Positions 13,248 through 21,877 are shown, counted from the stretch's first letter. The stretch: DNA of 22,928 bases from an uncultured Anaerolineaceae bacterium (GCA_937967805.1 CALBTC010000202.1:1-22928); one strand, 5' to 3'. Made by a program: numbers and translations. Notes: a model not told the origin generated them from the letters alone.

Positions 13248-13910
13248 ATGAGCCATCCCATTCGTGTTCTACTAGCAGATGATCATGCCGTTGTCCGGGC
13301 AGGCATTCGCCAATTTCTGGAACAGGCCAGCGATCTTACCGTTGTGGCTGAAGCAGACGATGGTGAAATGGCCTGCGAGCTTATTGCCCAACACAAACCA
13401 GACGTGGCCGTGTTAGATATCCAGATGCCTAAAGCCACCGGCATAGAAGTCACCCGCTGGATTCGTGCCAATCATCGGGATGTGGGCGTCCTTGTATTAA
13501 CCGCTTATGATGACGATCCCTACGTCATGGCCGTATTGCAAGCGGGTGCAAATGGCTATGTCCTCAAAACCGCTTCTCCGGCGAACATCCTGCAGGCAGT
13601 ACGAGATGTCCACGAAGGCAAATCTGCCCTTGATCCGGCTGTTACTGTGCGGCTAATGAACCAGATTGCTGGTCGTACTACGCCTAACCAAATACTATTT
13701 GAGAGCTTGACCGAGCGGGAACTTGAGGTTTTGGCCCTGGCAGGCAAGGGGTATACAAATAAAGCCATTGGCATGCAATTAGGTATCAGTGACCGCACCG
13801 TCCAAGACCACCTGGCCAAAACTTATAACAAGCTGGACGCCAACAGTCGAACCGAAGCTGTCATGAAAGCTGTCTCACAGGGGCTCATTTCGGCGGAGAT
13901 TTCAGATTGA
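13248..13910 (+). CDS. NarL/LuxR-family response regulator
   Basis: This 220-residue protein has a receiver domain (residues 5-120). It shows the acidic pair D11/D12, phosphorylation site Asp57 (VAVLDIQMP), the conserved Thr in V-L-T-A-Y-D and Lys in Y-V-L-K-T-A. A LuxR-type helix-turn-helix follows (about 150-215) with L-T-E-R-E-L-E-V-L-A-L-A-G-K-G-Y-T-N-K-A-I and the recognition helix S-D-R-T-V-Q-D-H-L. All residues needed for phosphotransfer are present. The stop overlaps the start of the histidine kinase gene, so the two are a coupled pair. The target genes are unknown; position suggests control of the surrounding copper/redox genes (inference). Confidence 0.95.
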   Translation: MSHPIRVLLADDHAVVRAGIRQFLEQASDLTVVAEADDGEMACELIAQHKPDVAVLDIQMPKATGIEVTRWIRANHRDVGVLVLTAYDDDPYVMAVLQAGANGYVLKTASPANILQAVRDVHEGKSALDPAVTVRLMNQIAGRTTPNQILFESLTERELEVLALAGKGYTNKAIGMQLGISDRTVQDHLAKTYNKLDANSRTEAVMKAVSQGLISAEISD

Positions 13911-15637
13911 ACTCACAGCGCTCGCGTCGTATCCCAAGTCTTCCCCTGCAGCTTTTTATTATTACCGTCCTACCCCTAACTTTGCTGCTCCTGACCATTG
14001 CTTTTGGTAGTCTTGGTTTGCACCAACGCGCCATGCGAACAATGGTCGGCGAACGGGATGAGCGTGCCACGCGGGCGGCATCGGCCGCCATTTCAGAACA
14101 GATTCATTATCGTCAATCAGCCATTCGCAGTGTTGCCCTTCAGGTGGCCAATGTTTCCGAACCAGAACACGCTCTGGCTGATGCCTCATTTCTATTACCG
14201 GAATTTGAGGGCGGTGTTGCCCTGTACACAATCAGTGGTGAATTATTAGCCGCCTCTAATGGGATTGAAGTTTGGCAAACACGCGCCATCCCAGAACGTT
14301 GGCCTGCATTTAGAGCTACCTCAGCCGCCAACACTGCTTATTTTTTACCTTCATTGGTTGATCCAATTCGCGATGAGGAATTGATGTTAATTGCGGCTGC
14401 AACCGATGAATTCATCGCCGTAGGTGCCTTTTCTCCTACCTCTCTTGTGCGTCAGGCGTTAGCCGACATCTTCAGCAGTAATGATCAGGCCGCTACTTAT
14501 GTGGTCACAATTGACGGTGAGATTTTGTATCAGGCCGGTACCCCCCATTGGTCAGATTCTCAGCTTGAAGCACACCCTGGTGTCGCTGCTGCTTTACGTG
14601 GTGAAAGCGGCACAACTTATCTCAACGTGGCCGGTGAAGAACATGTCATCGCCTTCAGCCCTATCACCCCCGTCGGTTGGGCCCTAGTGATTGAAGAGCC
14701 ATGGCGAGCGGTAACCGATCCTTTGCTCCGTGCCACTGAAATGGCGCCGCTTATCCTCATTCCCGTCTTGGTCATTGCCTTGGTTGCTCTAGGATTCGGT
14801 ATACGCCAGGTTGTGCAACCTCTTCAATCTTTAGAGAAAAAGGCGACTGAACTGGGTTGGGGCGATTTTGCTGCCATAGAGGAACCGGTAGGAGGCATTA
14901 ATGAAATTCAGCGCCTGCAAACGGAGCTAATCCATATGGCACGGAAGGTTCAGTTGGCACAGCAAAGTTTACGGGGCTATTTGAGTGCCGTTACCACCGG
15001 CCAGGAAGACGAGCGCCGGCGGCTGGCTCGCGATCTCCATGACGATACGATTCAGTCACTCATTGCCTTAAATCAACAAATTCAGCTGGCGCAAATGTCA
15101 GCCACAGAAAATGGGAACACAGACAGGCTAACAACTATGCAGCAAATGGCAGAGCAAATTGTGGCGGATTTACGCCGTCTAACAAGAGACCTGCGGCCGA
15201 TTTATCTAGAAGATTTAGGGCTGATTCCGGCATTGGAGATGTTGGGCCAGGATATGAGCCAATCTACGGGATTGCCAATTCTGTTTGAGAAAAGCGGAAG
15301 GGAGCAAAGATTGTCATCCAACGTTGAACTAGCCTTATATCGCATTGCCCAAGAAGGTTTAAGCAACGTCGTCCGTCATGCAGCAGCTAATCAGGCAAAG
15401 CTGTCCTTACAGTTTGGAAATGGGGAAGTGAATCTTGCCATCGAGGATGATGGCCTGGGTTTTGTCGTCCCGGAAAGCCCGGCAGAAATGGCACCAGCGG
15501 GACATTTTGGGCTATTGGGCGTACAAGAAAGGGCCGAAACGATAGGGGCACGGCTGCATATTAAGTCAGCGCCAGGTTGTGGGACTAGTTTACAAGTATC
15601 GTTAACGATGAGAGAGGATGTCGTTGATCAGAAGTAA
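13907..15637 (+). CDS. NarL-partner sensor histidine kinase (HisKA_3) with extracytoplasmic sensor domain
   Basis: This 576-residue kinase starts at TTG 13907, overlapping the regulator stop by 4 nt (TTGA), with CGGAG upstream. Membrane segment one is at about 13-33. An extracytoplasmic region of some 245 residues, resembling a double Cache sensor, is followed by membrane segment two at 280-300 and a HAMP region. The HisKA_3 motif R-R-R-L-A-R-D-L-H-D-D-T-I-Q has phosphorylated His378. The HATPase domain shows E-G-L-S-N-V-V-R-H-A (N box), E-D-D-G-L-G-F and G-H-F-G-L-L-G-V-Q-E-R-A (G boxes). All catalytic parts are present. No Cys or Met cluster in the sensor hints at the ligand. Confidence 0.95.
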   Translation: MNSQRSRRIPSLPLQLFIITVLPLTLLLLTIAFGSLGLHQRAMRTMVGERDERATRAASAAISEQIHYRQSAIRSVALQVANVSEPEHALADASFLLPEFEGGVALYTISGELLAASNGIEVWQTRAIPERWPAFRATSAANTAYFLPSLVDPIRDEELMLIAAATDEFIAVGAFSPTSLVRQALADIFSSNDQAATYVVTIDGEILYQAGTPHWSDSQLEAHPGVAAALRGESGTTYLNVAGEEHVIAFSPITPVGWALVIEEPWRAVTDPLLRATEMAPLILIPVLVIALVALGFGIRQVVQPLQSLEKKATELGWGDFAAIEEPVGGINEIQRLQTELIHMARKVQLAQQSLRGYLSAVTTGQEDERRRLARDLHDDTIQSLIALNQQIQLAQMSATENGNTDRLTTMQQMAEQIVADLRRLTRDLRPIYLEDLGLIPALEMLGQDMSQSTGLPILFEKSGREQRLSSNVELALYRIAQEGLSNVVRHAAANQAKLSLQFGNGEVNLAIEDDGLGFVVPESPAEMAPAGHFGLLGVQERAETIGARLHIKSAPGCGTSLQVSLTMREDVVDQK

Positions 15638-16658
15638 GCTCAATCAGCCCCAAATAGCAATTCCAAAGCAGATTAAATGGCTAGGAGTATTGCTGCTTTT
15701 GAGTGTGTTAATGGTGGCCAGTTGGCTGGTTTATCGACGGATAACGGCCGTTCCCCTTGGACAATCATTCGTTGGTCTGATACCGCTTACGGAGCTGGGC
15801 AACGACACTTATCGTGGTGCTCAAGGTGGCTTGTACCCAGAGGGTAGCAATGAACGGCCGTCTGACCATGAGGCCGCCGGAATTAAAATTGCCCAGACTA
15901 TACGGCCGTTGACCCATGATGGCTCTGTAGACATGGAAAATGGCAAAATCGGCTTTCTAGCCATTGGTATGTCCAACACCTCAATGGAATTTGAAACCTT
16001 TGCCTCACAAATCGATAATATTCCCCAGCTCAATCCCGCCCTGGTGATGGTTGATGGGGCACAAAACAGCAAAGCGTCCCAATTCGTAGCCAACCCTGAG
16101 GATGAGTATTGGACCGTGTTGGGCGAGCGGCTGGATGCGGCTAATTTAACCGATACGCAAGTCCAGATCGTATGGCTCAAGGAAGCGCGTGCTCGCACCC
16201 ATCTCCCCTTTCCGCTAGACGCACAGTTACTCAAAGCAGATTTGCGGGAAATTATTGAGCTATTGAGCCAGCGGTTTCCTAACCTGAAGATAGTATATCT
16301 CTCCAGCCGAACCTATGGTGGTTACGCCACCATTGATCTCAATCCGGAACCATATGCTTACCAATCCGCTTTTGCTGTTAAATGGCTCATTGAGGATCAA
16401 CTTGAAGGAGACGTGCGTCTGAACTACGATCCTGACAAAGGGACCGTCTACGCTCCCTGGCTTAGTTGGGGCCCTTATTTATGGGCCGATGGCCTTGCGG
16501 CTGAGCATGAGGCGTTAATTTGGGAACAGTCTGACTTTTCTTATGATGGCACGCACCCCTCCCCTTCTGGGCAAGCGAAGGTAGCGGGCCTACTGTATCA
16601 CTTTCTGCGCACGGATAAAACGGCCGTTGCTTGGTTTCTCTCTCCAAATAGCAGGTAA
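15618..16658 (+). CDS. SGNH-hydrolase-like membrane-anchored protein
   Basis: This 346-residue protein starts at ATG 15618 inside the last 20 nt of the kinase gene, with AGAGAGG before it. One N-terminal membrane segment (about 21-39) anchors an outside domain. A block I-like G-M-S-N-T-S with candidate nucleophile Ser119, and a C-terminal Y-D-G-T-H-P-S block with Asp310 and His313, give a Ser-Asp-His set as in SGNH/GDSL esterases. The intervening L-V-M-V-D-G-A-Q-N and S-S-R-T-Y-G-G-Y segments fit an alpha/beta fold. The substrate is unknown. The family link is reasonable but not certain, since block II and III residues are not standard. Confidence 0.72.
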   Translation: MSLIRSKLNQPQIAIPKQIKWLGVLLLLSVLMVASWLVYRRITAVPLGQSFVGLIPLTELGNDTYRGAQGGLYPEGSNERPSDHEAAGIKIAQTIRPLTHDGSVDMENGKIGFLAIGMSNTSMEFETFASQIDNIPQLNPALVMVDGAQNSKASQFVANPEDEYWTVLGERLDAANLTDTQVQIVWLKEARARTHLPFPLDAQLLKADLREIIELLSQRFPNLKIVYLSSRTYGGYATIDLNPEPYAYQSAFAVKWLIEDQLEGDVRLNYDPDKGTVYAPWLSWGPYLWADGLAAEHEALIWEQSDFSYDGTHPSPSGQAKVAGLLYHFLRTDKTAVAWFLSPNSR

Positions 16659-16668
16659 GATATAAAGG

Positions 16669-17265
16669 ATGCAAACACCATCACATTTTTTGCTAACGGC
16701 CGTTCTCGCTCACAAAGCGCTTATCCCCAACCAAACGATTCACAAATCTGCCTTTCTTGTCGGATCTGTTTTGCCCGATCTGCCACTCCTGGTATTGACC
16801 TTTGGCTACGAAATTTACTATCGCTGGTTTGCCATCCCCCCAACCAGCGGCAGCATCATGGAATACCTGCACTTTGACCTGTTTTTTACTGACCCGGTCT
16901 GGATCATCAGCCACAACTTTTTTCATTCGCTGGTTATCAATGGTGCTCTATTGGGCGTCGGTTATTGGGGAATGCGGCAGAAGCGGCGCTGGGCACGGCC
17001 GTTATTTTGGCTCAGCGTCAGCACCCTTTTTCACACCATCTTAGACATTTTCACCCACAACAGCGACGGGCCGCTGCTCTTTTTCCCGCTCAACTGGAAC
17101 TACAGGTTTGCCAGCCCCGTTAGCTATTGGGAAACGGCTTTTTATGGTCGCCAGTTTGCCCTCATTGAATATACTTTAGATGGTCTGCTAATTGCTTACT
17201 TTTTCTGGGCATGGCAAAAAAAGAGGCGTTCCCCTGCGCTGCAAACACCTGAAGGCGAATCATGA
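16669..17265 (+). CDS. YdjM-like membrane-bound metal-dependent hydrolase
   Basis: This 198-residue membrane protein has N-terminal T-P-S-H-F-L-L-T (His6), the typical G-S-V-L-P-D-L-P-L-L helix (Asp37), S-H-N-F-F-H-S (His82, His86), and F-H-T-I-L-D-I-F-T-H-N-S-D-G (His122, Asp126, His130, Asp133). This spacing matches the membrane-bound metal-dependent hydrolase family that includes YdjM. The reaction of the family is poorly defined. It overlaps the next gene by ATGA (17262-17265), so it is co-translated with the atypical response regulator. Confidence 0.85.
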   Translation: MQTPSHFLLTAVLAHKALIPNQTIHKSAFLVGSVLPDLPLLVLTFGYEIYYRWFAIPPTSGSIMEYLHFDLFFTDPVWIISHNFFHSLVINGALLGVGYWGMRQKRRWARPLFWLSVSTLFHTILDIFTHNSDGPLLFFPLNWNYRFASPVSYWETAFYGRQFALIEYTLDGLLIAYFFWAWQKKRRSPALQTPEGES

Positions 17266-17909
17266 CATCTGCTTCTACTGCCATAAAAGTTGTGGTTTTC
17301 GCAGACGCCTTGCTGCCGCGCCTGGCCTGGGAAGCGCTGCTGTCGCCGCAGCCCGGTCTGGAACTGTGGGCAACGGCGGCCAACCTGGATGATTTACTGG
17401 CGCTTACACTCTTGAAGGGGCAAACGGCCGTCTTGCTTGACCTCAAAGAACCGTTACAGCCTCAAGTAGCAGAAATAGCCAAAGCGCTGCCTGACGTCGG
17501 CCTGCTTTTTCTGGTGGACAGCCACGATCTCAGCCAAATTATTGCGCTCTTGCAAGCTGGTGCCGCCGGTGTCCTCAGCCGAAACGGTACCCTACCAGAA
17601 CTGATCCGCGCCCTGATAGCCGCCAGCCGTGGGGAAATTGTGCTGCCCCCTGAATTGGCCGCTCGGGCCCTGACAGCCCTGGCTCGCGGCGAAATGCCGC
17701 CACAGCGAAGCATTGAAGCACTTACAGATAGAGAGCATGAGGTGTTGGCGCTTTTGGCCAAAGGGCGAACGAATAAAGATATTGCCCAATCCCTGTTTCT
17801 CAGTGTTCGTACCGTAGAAGCCCATTTGCACAACGTCTATAGCAAGCTGGATGTCGCTTCCCGCACCGAGGCTGTTTTGTGGGCGGTACAGCATGGCTTA
17901 GACCCATAA
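17262..17909 (+). CDS. Atypical NarL/LuxR-family regulator with degenerate receiver
   Basis: This 215-residue protein has a receiver-like domain (residues 8-125) and a LuxR helix-turn-helix (about 148-210) with A-L-T-D-R-E-H-E-V-L-A-L-L-A-K-G-R-T-N-K-D-I and S-V-R-T-V-E-A-H-L-H-N-V-Y-S-K-L. The receiver keeps Asp60 (VLLDLKEP) but has only one acidic residue in the first loop (F-A-D). The switch Thr/Ser is replaced (FLVDS), and the invariant Lys is replaced by Arg in V-L-S-R-N. It is therefore unlikely to respond to normal phosphorylation and may work by ligand binding or constitutively. No kinase gene is adjacent in the same coupling. It starts inside the stop of the hydrolase gene. Confidence 0.9.
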   Translation: MTSASTAIKVVVFADALLPRLAWEALLSPQPGLELWATAANLDDLLALTLLKGQTAVLLDLKEPLQPQVAEIAKALPDVGLLFLVDSHDLSQIIALLQAGAAGVLSRNGTLPELIRALIAASRGEIVLPPELAARALTALARGEMPPQRSIEALTDREHEVLALLAKGRTNKDIAQSLFLSVRTVEAHLHNVYSKLDVASRTEAVLWAVQHGLDP

Positions 17910-17984
17910 TTACGTAATTTCACTTAGATCAACAACCGTGCTTTTGCTGTATCGGATATAGCAAAAGGAACCTATCATAGAATT
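17910..17984. promoter_or_regulatory. Short spacer with a long inverted repeat
   Basis: The spacer holds CTTTTGCTGTAT (17941-17952) and ATATAGCAAAAG (17956-17967) around a 3-nt loop, pairing over 12 positions with one G-U. There is no T run after it on either strand, so it is a poor terminator. It could be an operator, or a leader hairpin that hides the AAAAGGAA ribosome site of the gene at 17985. Confidence 0.4.
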
Positions 17985-18605
17985 ATGGAACGTGTTGACA
18001 AAAACGAAGCAGAAAATCCAACCCAAATTGCTGTTCTGGGCACTTTGGCCGAGTTTCGTCGGGACCCGCTGCCTTATGACCTGACTGCTCTGGTTGATCT
18101 GGTGGCCAAGATTCACCCTGATTTACTCTGCCTGGACATCAGCTTGGAACAGTGGCAGCAGCAGGATTTCAGCAGCTTGCCTACTGAGTACAGCGAAGCA
18201 CTGCTGCATCTAGCCGACCAAACAGACATTGTGATCGTACCAATTGGCGGCCAATCCCCGATGCCCAAGGCAACGGTCGTTGGCTGGCGTGGTCTCGTCA
18301 TTGGCTGGGCACGCCAGCTGCTCGGCTGGATTTGGGCCAGTGCGCCTGGCCCCGATGCCATAAACCGGGGCTGGCGGCATGATTGGGGCAATGCCCTCTA
18401 CAGCCTGATACGCTCCCTGGCAGGCAGCGAGGTAAACGACGCCTACCATGCCCACATTGAGCAGGTGTCCCAAGCAGCGCTGCAAGTGGCTCAAAACAAC
18501 CCCGGCAGCCGCATTCTGGTGGTCACCAACATTCAATATTGTCACCACATTCGCCCGCAGCTACAGGAAGCAGGGCTTACCGAAACCACCTACAACAATC
18601 TATGA
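17985..18605 (+). CDS. Hypothetical protein, unrecognised
   Basis: I do not recognise this 206-residue protein. The N-terminal half opens T-Q-I-A-V-L-G-T-L-A-E-F and continues with H-P-D-L-L-C-L-D-I-S, a pattern of beta strand and helix as in nucleotide- or peptide-handling alpha/beta folds. A hydrophobic middle (VVGWRGLVIGWARQLLGWIW) may touch the membrane. The C-terminal part reads G-S-R-I-L-V-V-T-N-I-Q-Y-C-H-H-I-R, which recalls the layout of TraB-like proteins; this likeness is weak. It starts at ATG 17985 and ends 12 nt before the copper ATPase start, so the two are probably co-transcribed. Confidence 0.7.
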   Translation: MERVDKNEAENPTQIAVLGTLAEFRRDPLPYDLTALVDLVAKIHPDLLCLDISLEQWQQQDFSSLPTEYSEALLHLADQTDIVIVPIGGQSPMPKATVVGWRGLVIGWARQLLGWIWASAPGPDAINRGWRHDWGNALYSLIRSLAGSEVNDAYHAHIEQVSQAALQVAQNNPGSRILVVTNIQYCHHIRPQLQEAGLTETTYNNL

Positions 18606-18617
18606 GAGGTAAACAAG

Positions 18618-20738
18618 ATGAACGAAAACATGCATGAACACCACGAAGAAATGGATCATTCTCAACCTCATGGTGAGTCTAAACCCGAACAAATGATGGA
18701 TCACAGCAGCCACGATATGCATGGCGGCCATGACAACCATGATAAACACCAGGGACATGGCGGCCACGGCAACCATGCCGGGCACGAAATCATGTTTCGC
18801 GACCGCTTTTGGGTGTCGCTGGTGCTGAGTATTCCCGTCCTCTTTTTTAGTTCAGCCATTCAGGGCTGGCTAAACTACACGGCACCCGCTTTCCCCGGCA
18901 GTACCTGGATTACCCCGGTGTTGTCTGTCTTTATCTTTTTCTACGGCGGCCTACCTTTTTTACAAATGGCCACCTGGGAACTGCGCGACCGCCAGCCGGG
19001 CATGATGACGCTCATCTCGCTTGCCATTTCCGTCGCCTTTCTGTACAGCCTAGCCACCTTGGTTTTTGATCTAGGCGAGAGTTTCTTCTGGGAGCTGGTG
19101 ACCCTGATCGACGTGATGCTGTTAGGTCACTGGATGGAAATGCGCAGCGTGCGCCAGGCGTCCGGTGCGCTGGATGAGTTGGCCAAGCTGATGCCCGACG
19201 AAGCAGAGCGGATCGGCGATGATGACAGTACCCAAAAAGTAGCCGTCTCTGACCTGCAAACGGGCGATAAAGTGCTGGTGCGCCCCGGTGCAACCATTCC
19301 CGCCGACGGCACGGTGTACGACGGCCGTTCCGATGTCAATGAAGCGATGATCACTGGTGAGTCCAAGCTGGTGAAGAAGGAGCCGGACAGCCGAGCTATT
19401 GGCGGCACGGTCAATGAGGGCAGCGGCAGCCTACGCATTACAATAACAGCCACAGGTGACGATACGGCGCTCTCTGGCATTATGCGGCTGGTGAAAGAGG
19501 CCCAGGAAAGTAAATCAAAGACGCAGCTATTGGCTGACCGGGCCGCCGCGTTTCTCTTTTATGCGGCTCTGGGTTCAGCAGTTTTAACCGCTATTCTCTG
19601 GATCATTGCCACTGGGTTTAACGTCGAAGTGCTGAAGCGGGTGGTCACCGTGTTGGTCATTGCCTGTCCCCATGCCCTGGGTTTGGCTGTGCCGCTGGTG
19701 GTCTCACTCACTACCGCCATCTCTGCCCGCAACGGCATTCTGGTGCGGGACCGGCTGGCGCTGGAAGCCGCCCGAGACCTGGACATCATCATTTTTGACA
19801 AGACCGGCACCTTGACCAAAGGTGAACAAGGTGTCGTGAGCATTATTACCCAGGACGGCGTTTCTGAAAATGAGGCACTGGCTTTGGCGGCAGGGCTAGA
19901 AAGTGATTCTGAACATGCTGTTGCCCGAGCCATCGTGGCAGCAGCCGAGGAGCGTGAGATTGAACCCAAATCTGTCAGTGAGTTTGAAGCTTTAAAGGGT
20001 CGCGGGGTGCAGGCAGTGGTAGATGGAACGGCCGTTTATGCTGGCGGGCCTCGTCTGTTAGAGTATCTGGAAATCCAATTGCCTGATGCCATTGCTAAAT
20101 TTAGCCAGGCAGCCGGTGAAAAGGGGCAGGCGGTCATCTATCTCATTCGTGAGAGCGATGTCGTTGCTGCTTTTGCCCTGGCTGATGTCATCCGCGAGGA
20201 AAGCCGACAGGCGATTCAAAAACTGCACGAGATGGGGATTGAGGTGGCCATGCTCACCGGTGACAGCGAAGATGTGGCCAAAGCCGTCGCCGCAGAGTTG
20301 AACATTGACCGCTACTTTGCCGAAGTGCTGCCAGAAGACAAGGACAAAAAGGTGCGCGAGTTGCAAAAGCAGGGCAAAAAAGTGGCGATGGTCGGGGATG
20401 GCGTCAATGACGCCCCAGCTCTGACACGGGCGGACATTGGCATCGCCATCGGCAGCGGCACAGACGTGGCGGTAGAATCTGCTGGCCTGATTCTGGTGCG
20501 CTCCAATCCGCTGGATGTGGTGAAGATCATTACCTTGAGCAAAGCCAGCCAGCGCAAAATGGTGCAAAATATTTGGTGGGCGGCCGGGTATAACATCATT
20601 GCCATTCCGCTAGCAGCGGGTGTCCTGGCCCCGTGGGGCTTTGATTTGCCCCCGGCGGTTGGCGCGCTGGTGATGTCGCTCAGCACCATCATTGTGGCGA
20701 TTAACGCCCAAACACTGCGCCGAATATCTTTTACTTAA
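18618..20738 (+). CDS. copB: Copper-translocating P-type ATPase, CopB (P1B-3) type
   Basis: This 706-residue protein starts at ATG 18618 with GAGAGGT eight nt upstream. The first 55 residues are extremely His/Met rich and replace the usual HMA domains. The transmembrane metal site is C-P-H (Cys350-Pro351-His352), the mark of CopB-type P1B ATPases. Catalytic motifs are complete: T-G-E-S (246-249), D-K-T-G-T with phosphorylated Asp394, M-L-T-G-D, and G-D-G-V-N-D (593-598). The nucleotide-domain HP motif reads S-E-H-A instead of S-E-H-P. The enzyme exports copper, probably using ATP in the cytoplasm. It is followed by a strong terminator, and the HMA/YHS genes lie about 5 kb upstream. Confidence 0.96.
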   Translation: MNENMHEHHEEMDHSQPHGESKPEQMMDHSSHDMHGGHDNHDKHQGHGGHGNHAGHEIMFRDRFWVSLVLSIPVLFFSSAIQGWLNYTAPAFPGSTWITPVLSVFIFFYGGLPFLQMATWELRDRQPGMMTLISLAISVAFLYSLATLVFDLGESFFWELVTLIDVMLLGHWMEMRSVRQASGALDELAKLMPDEAERIGDDDSTQKVAVSDLQTGDKVLVRPGATIPADGTVYDGRSDVNEAMITGESKLVKKEPDSRAIGGTVNEGSGSLRITITATGDDTALSGIMRLVKEAQESKSKTQLLADRAAAFLFYAALGSAVLTAILWIIATGFNVEVLKRVVTVLVIACPHALGLAVPLVVSLTTAISARNGILVRDRLALEAARDLDIIIFDKTGTLTKGEQGVVSIITQDGVSENEALALAAGLESDSEHAVARAIVAAAEEREIEPKSVSEFEALKGRGVQAVVDGTAVYAGGPRLLEYLEIQLPDAIAKFSQAAGEKGQAVIYLIRESDVVAAFALADVIREESRQAIQKLHEMGIEVAMLTGDSEDVAKAVAAELNIDRYFAEVLPEDKDKKVRELQKQGKKVAMVGDGVNDAPALTRADIGIAIGSGTDVAVESAGLILVRSNPLDVVKIITLSKASQRKMVQNIWWAAGYNIIAIPLAAGVLAPWGFDLPPAVGALVMSLSTIIVAINAQTLRRISFT

Positions 20739-20814
20739 ATAAAACACCCGCCAAATGGCCTATATGGCTTAGGCTATATCGCGCTGTTTGGCGGGTTCGA
20801 ATCAGCCTATGATT
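20739..20814. promoter_or_regulatory. Intergenic region with repeated motif copy 4
   Basis: GCCAAATGGCCTA (20750-20762) is followed 18 nt later by GCGCTGTT (20781-20788), as at 713-752. Here the outer arms CCCGCCAAA (20747-20755) and TTTGGCGGG (20787-20795) pair perfectly over 9 bp around a 31-nt interior. A possible -10 TATGAT is at 20808-20813 with no good -35. If used, transcription would begin within or just before the terminator-like hairpin that follows. Confidence 0.5.
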
Positions 20815-20842
20815 AAAGTGTCGCTGCGGCGACACTTTTTTT
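20815..20842 (+). terminator. Intrinsic terminator after copB
   Basis: The arms AAAGTGTCGC (20815-20824) and GCGACACTTT (20829-20838) pair perfectly over 10 bp around loop TGCG, followed by an unbroken T run to 20842. It ends only 18 nt before the next start codon, so it could also act as an attenuator for the downstream cytochrome genes. Confidence 0.85.
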
Positions 20843-20860
20843 GTGAGTGAGAATCTATCT

Positions 20861-21343
20861 ATGCGCTACTTTCTTGTTTTGGCTTTATTTTTAGTGGCTT
20901 GCCAACAGGCAGGAACCTCTTCCCTAAATAATGCAGAGACAACGGCCGTTCCCCCGGGACCCACACTTTCTCCTCAACAGATCAGCCTGGGAGAAACGGT
21001 GTACGCGCAGCAGTGCGCCAGCTGCCACGGCGTCAACCTGGAAGGCCAGCCAGAGTGGAAATCCCAAAACGAAGATGGCTCATTCCGCGCCCCGCCCCAT
21101 GATGAAAGCGGCCACACTTGGCATCATGGCGATCCGACCTTGCTGGAAGCGATTTATGCTGGCGGAGCCCGCTTTGCGGATATGAATATTGGCGGCACAA
21201 GCAATATGCCTGCCTTTGCTGATACTTTGAGCGATGCGGAGATAACGTCCGTTCTAACTTACATCAAAAGCACCTGGCCAGATGATATTCAAGCAATACA
21301 GTGGGAAGCTACCTTGCGTGAAGAATTGCAGGATGAACAGTAA
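20861..21343 (+). CDS. c-type cytochrome lipoprotein (monohaem)
   Basis: This 160-residue protein starts at ATG 20861, chosen because it gives a clean lipoprotein signal peptide (lipobox L-V-A-C, Cys14); the frame also opens at GTG 20843. After a Pro/Thr linker comes a class I cytochrome c domain with haem motif C-A-S-C-H (Cys52, Cys55, His56) and a likely Met axial ligand in S-N-M-P-A-F. A characteristic block P-P-H-D-E-S-G-H-T-W-H-H lies between. The next gene is a close paralogue. It should be a client of the CcmF/CcmH system in this window. It probably passes electrons at the outer membrane face; the partner is unknown. Confidence 0.93.
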   Translation: MRYFLVLALFLVACQQAGTSSLNNAETTAVPPGPTLSPQQISLGETVYAQQCASCHGVNLEGQPEWKSQNEDGSFRAPPHDESGHTWHHGDPTLLEAIYAGGARFADMNIGGTSNMPAFADTLSDAEITSVLTYIKSTWPDDIQAIQWEATLREELQDEQ

Positions 21344-21359
21344 AAGGAATTTGGCACGA

Positions 21360-21866
21360 ATGTCTAGAAAGAGTGTAACTTCTAAAAAGAAAAGAAAAGT
21401 AGCCCAGCAGCGTGCAAAAAGAAATCAGCGAATACTGTGGGGCGGACTTTTAGCTAGTGTACTATTCATTTTGGTGGGTGCAATTGCTTCGTTATCTTCT
21501 CAGCCATCTTATGAAATCGATCCAGCTAACCCCCAACTAGTGGCCTTGGGCCAACAAGTGTATGAAACACAATGTGCTGGTTGCCATGGACCCGATTTAG
21601 AAGGGGAAGTTGACTGGAATCTACCCAGCCCTGACGGATTAATTAAGGCACCGCCTCATGATGAAACTGGTCATACCTGGCATCACAATAATGTCTATCT
21701 CATTGAATCGATTGCCAAAGGTGGTGCCCGCTTGCCTGCCGACGTGGGTGTCAGTGCCATGCCTGCCTATGAAACTATTTTGAGTCAGGAAGAGATTGGG
21801 GCCGTGCTATCTTACATTCAAAGCACCTGGCCTGCTGACATTTTGGCGCAACAATCACAACGATGA
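21360..21866 (+). CDS. Membrane-anchored c-type cytochrome (monohaem)
   Basis: This 168-residue protein starts at ATG 21360 after AAAAGGAA; upstream in-frame ATGs at 21282 and 21333 overlap the previous gene. A very basic N-terminus (residues 1-24) is followed by one membrane helix (about 26-46). The cytochrome c domain has C-A-G-C-H (Cys72, Cys75, His76), P-P-H-D-E-T-G-H-T-W-H-H and Met in S-A-M-P-A-Y. It is a tandem paralogue of the cytochrome before it, with a transmembrane anchor instead of a lipid. Its TGA stop overlaps the ribosome site of the selenothioredoxin gene. Confidence 0.93.
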   Translation: MSRKSVTSKKKRKVAQQRAKRNQRILWGGLLASVLFILVGAIASLSSQPSYEIDPANPQLVALGQQVYETQCAGCHGPDLEGEVDWNLPSPDGLIKAPPHDETGHTWHHNNVYLIESIAKGGARLPADVGVSAMPAYETILSQEEIGAVLSYIQSTWPADILAQQSQR

Positions 21867-21877
21867 GGCAAAACAGT

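Noticed and set aside
20794..20803. GGTTCGAATC, identical to a tRNA T-loop
   Set aside because: The flanking bases do not form a T-stem, and no anticodon arm or acceptor stem is found upstream; taken as chance or at most a worn tRNA remnant.
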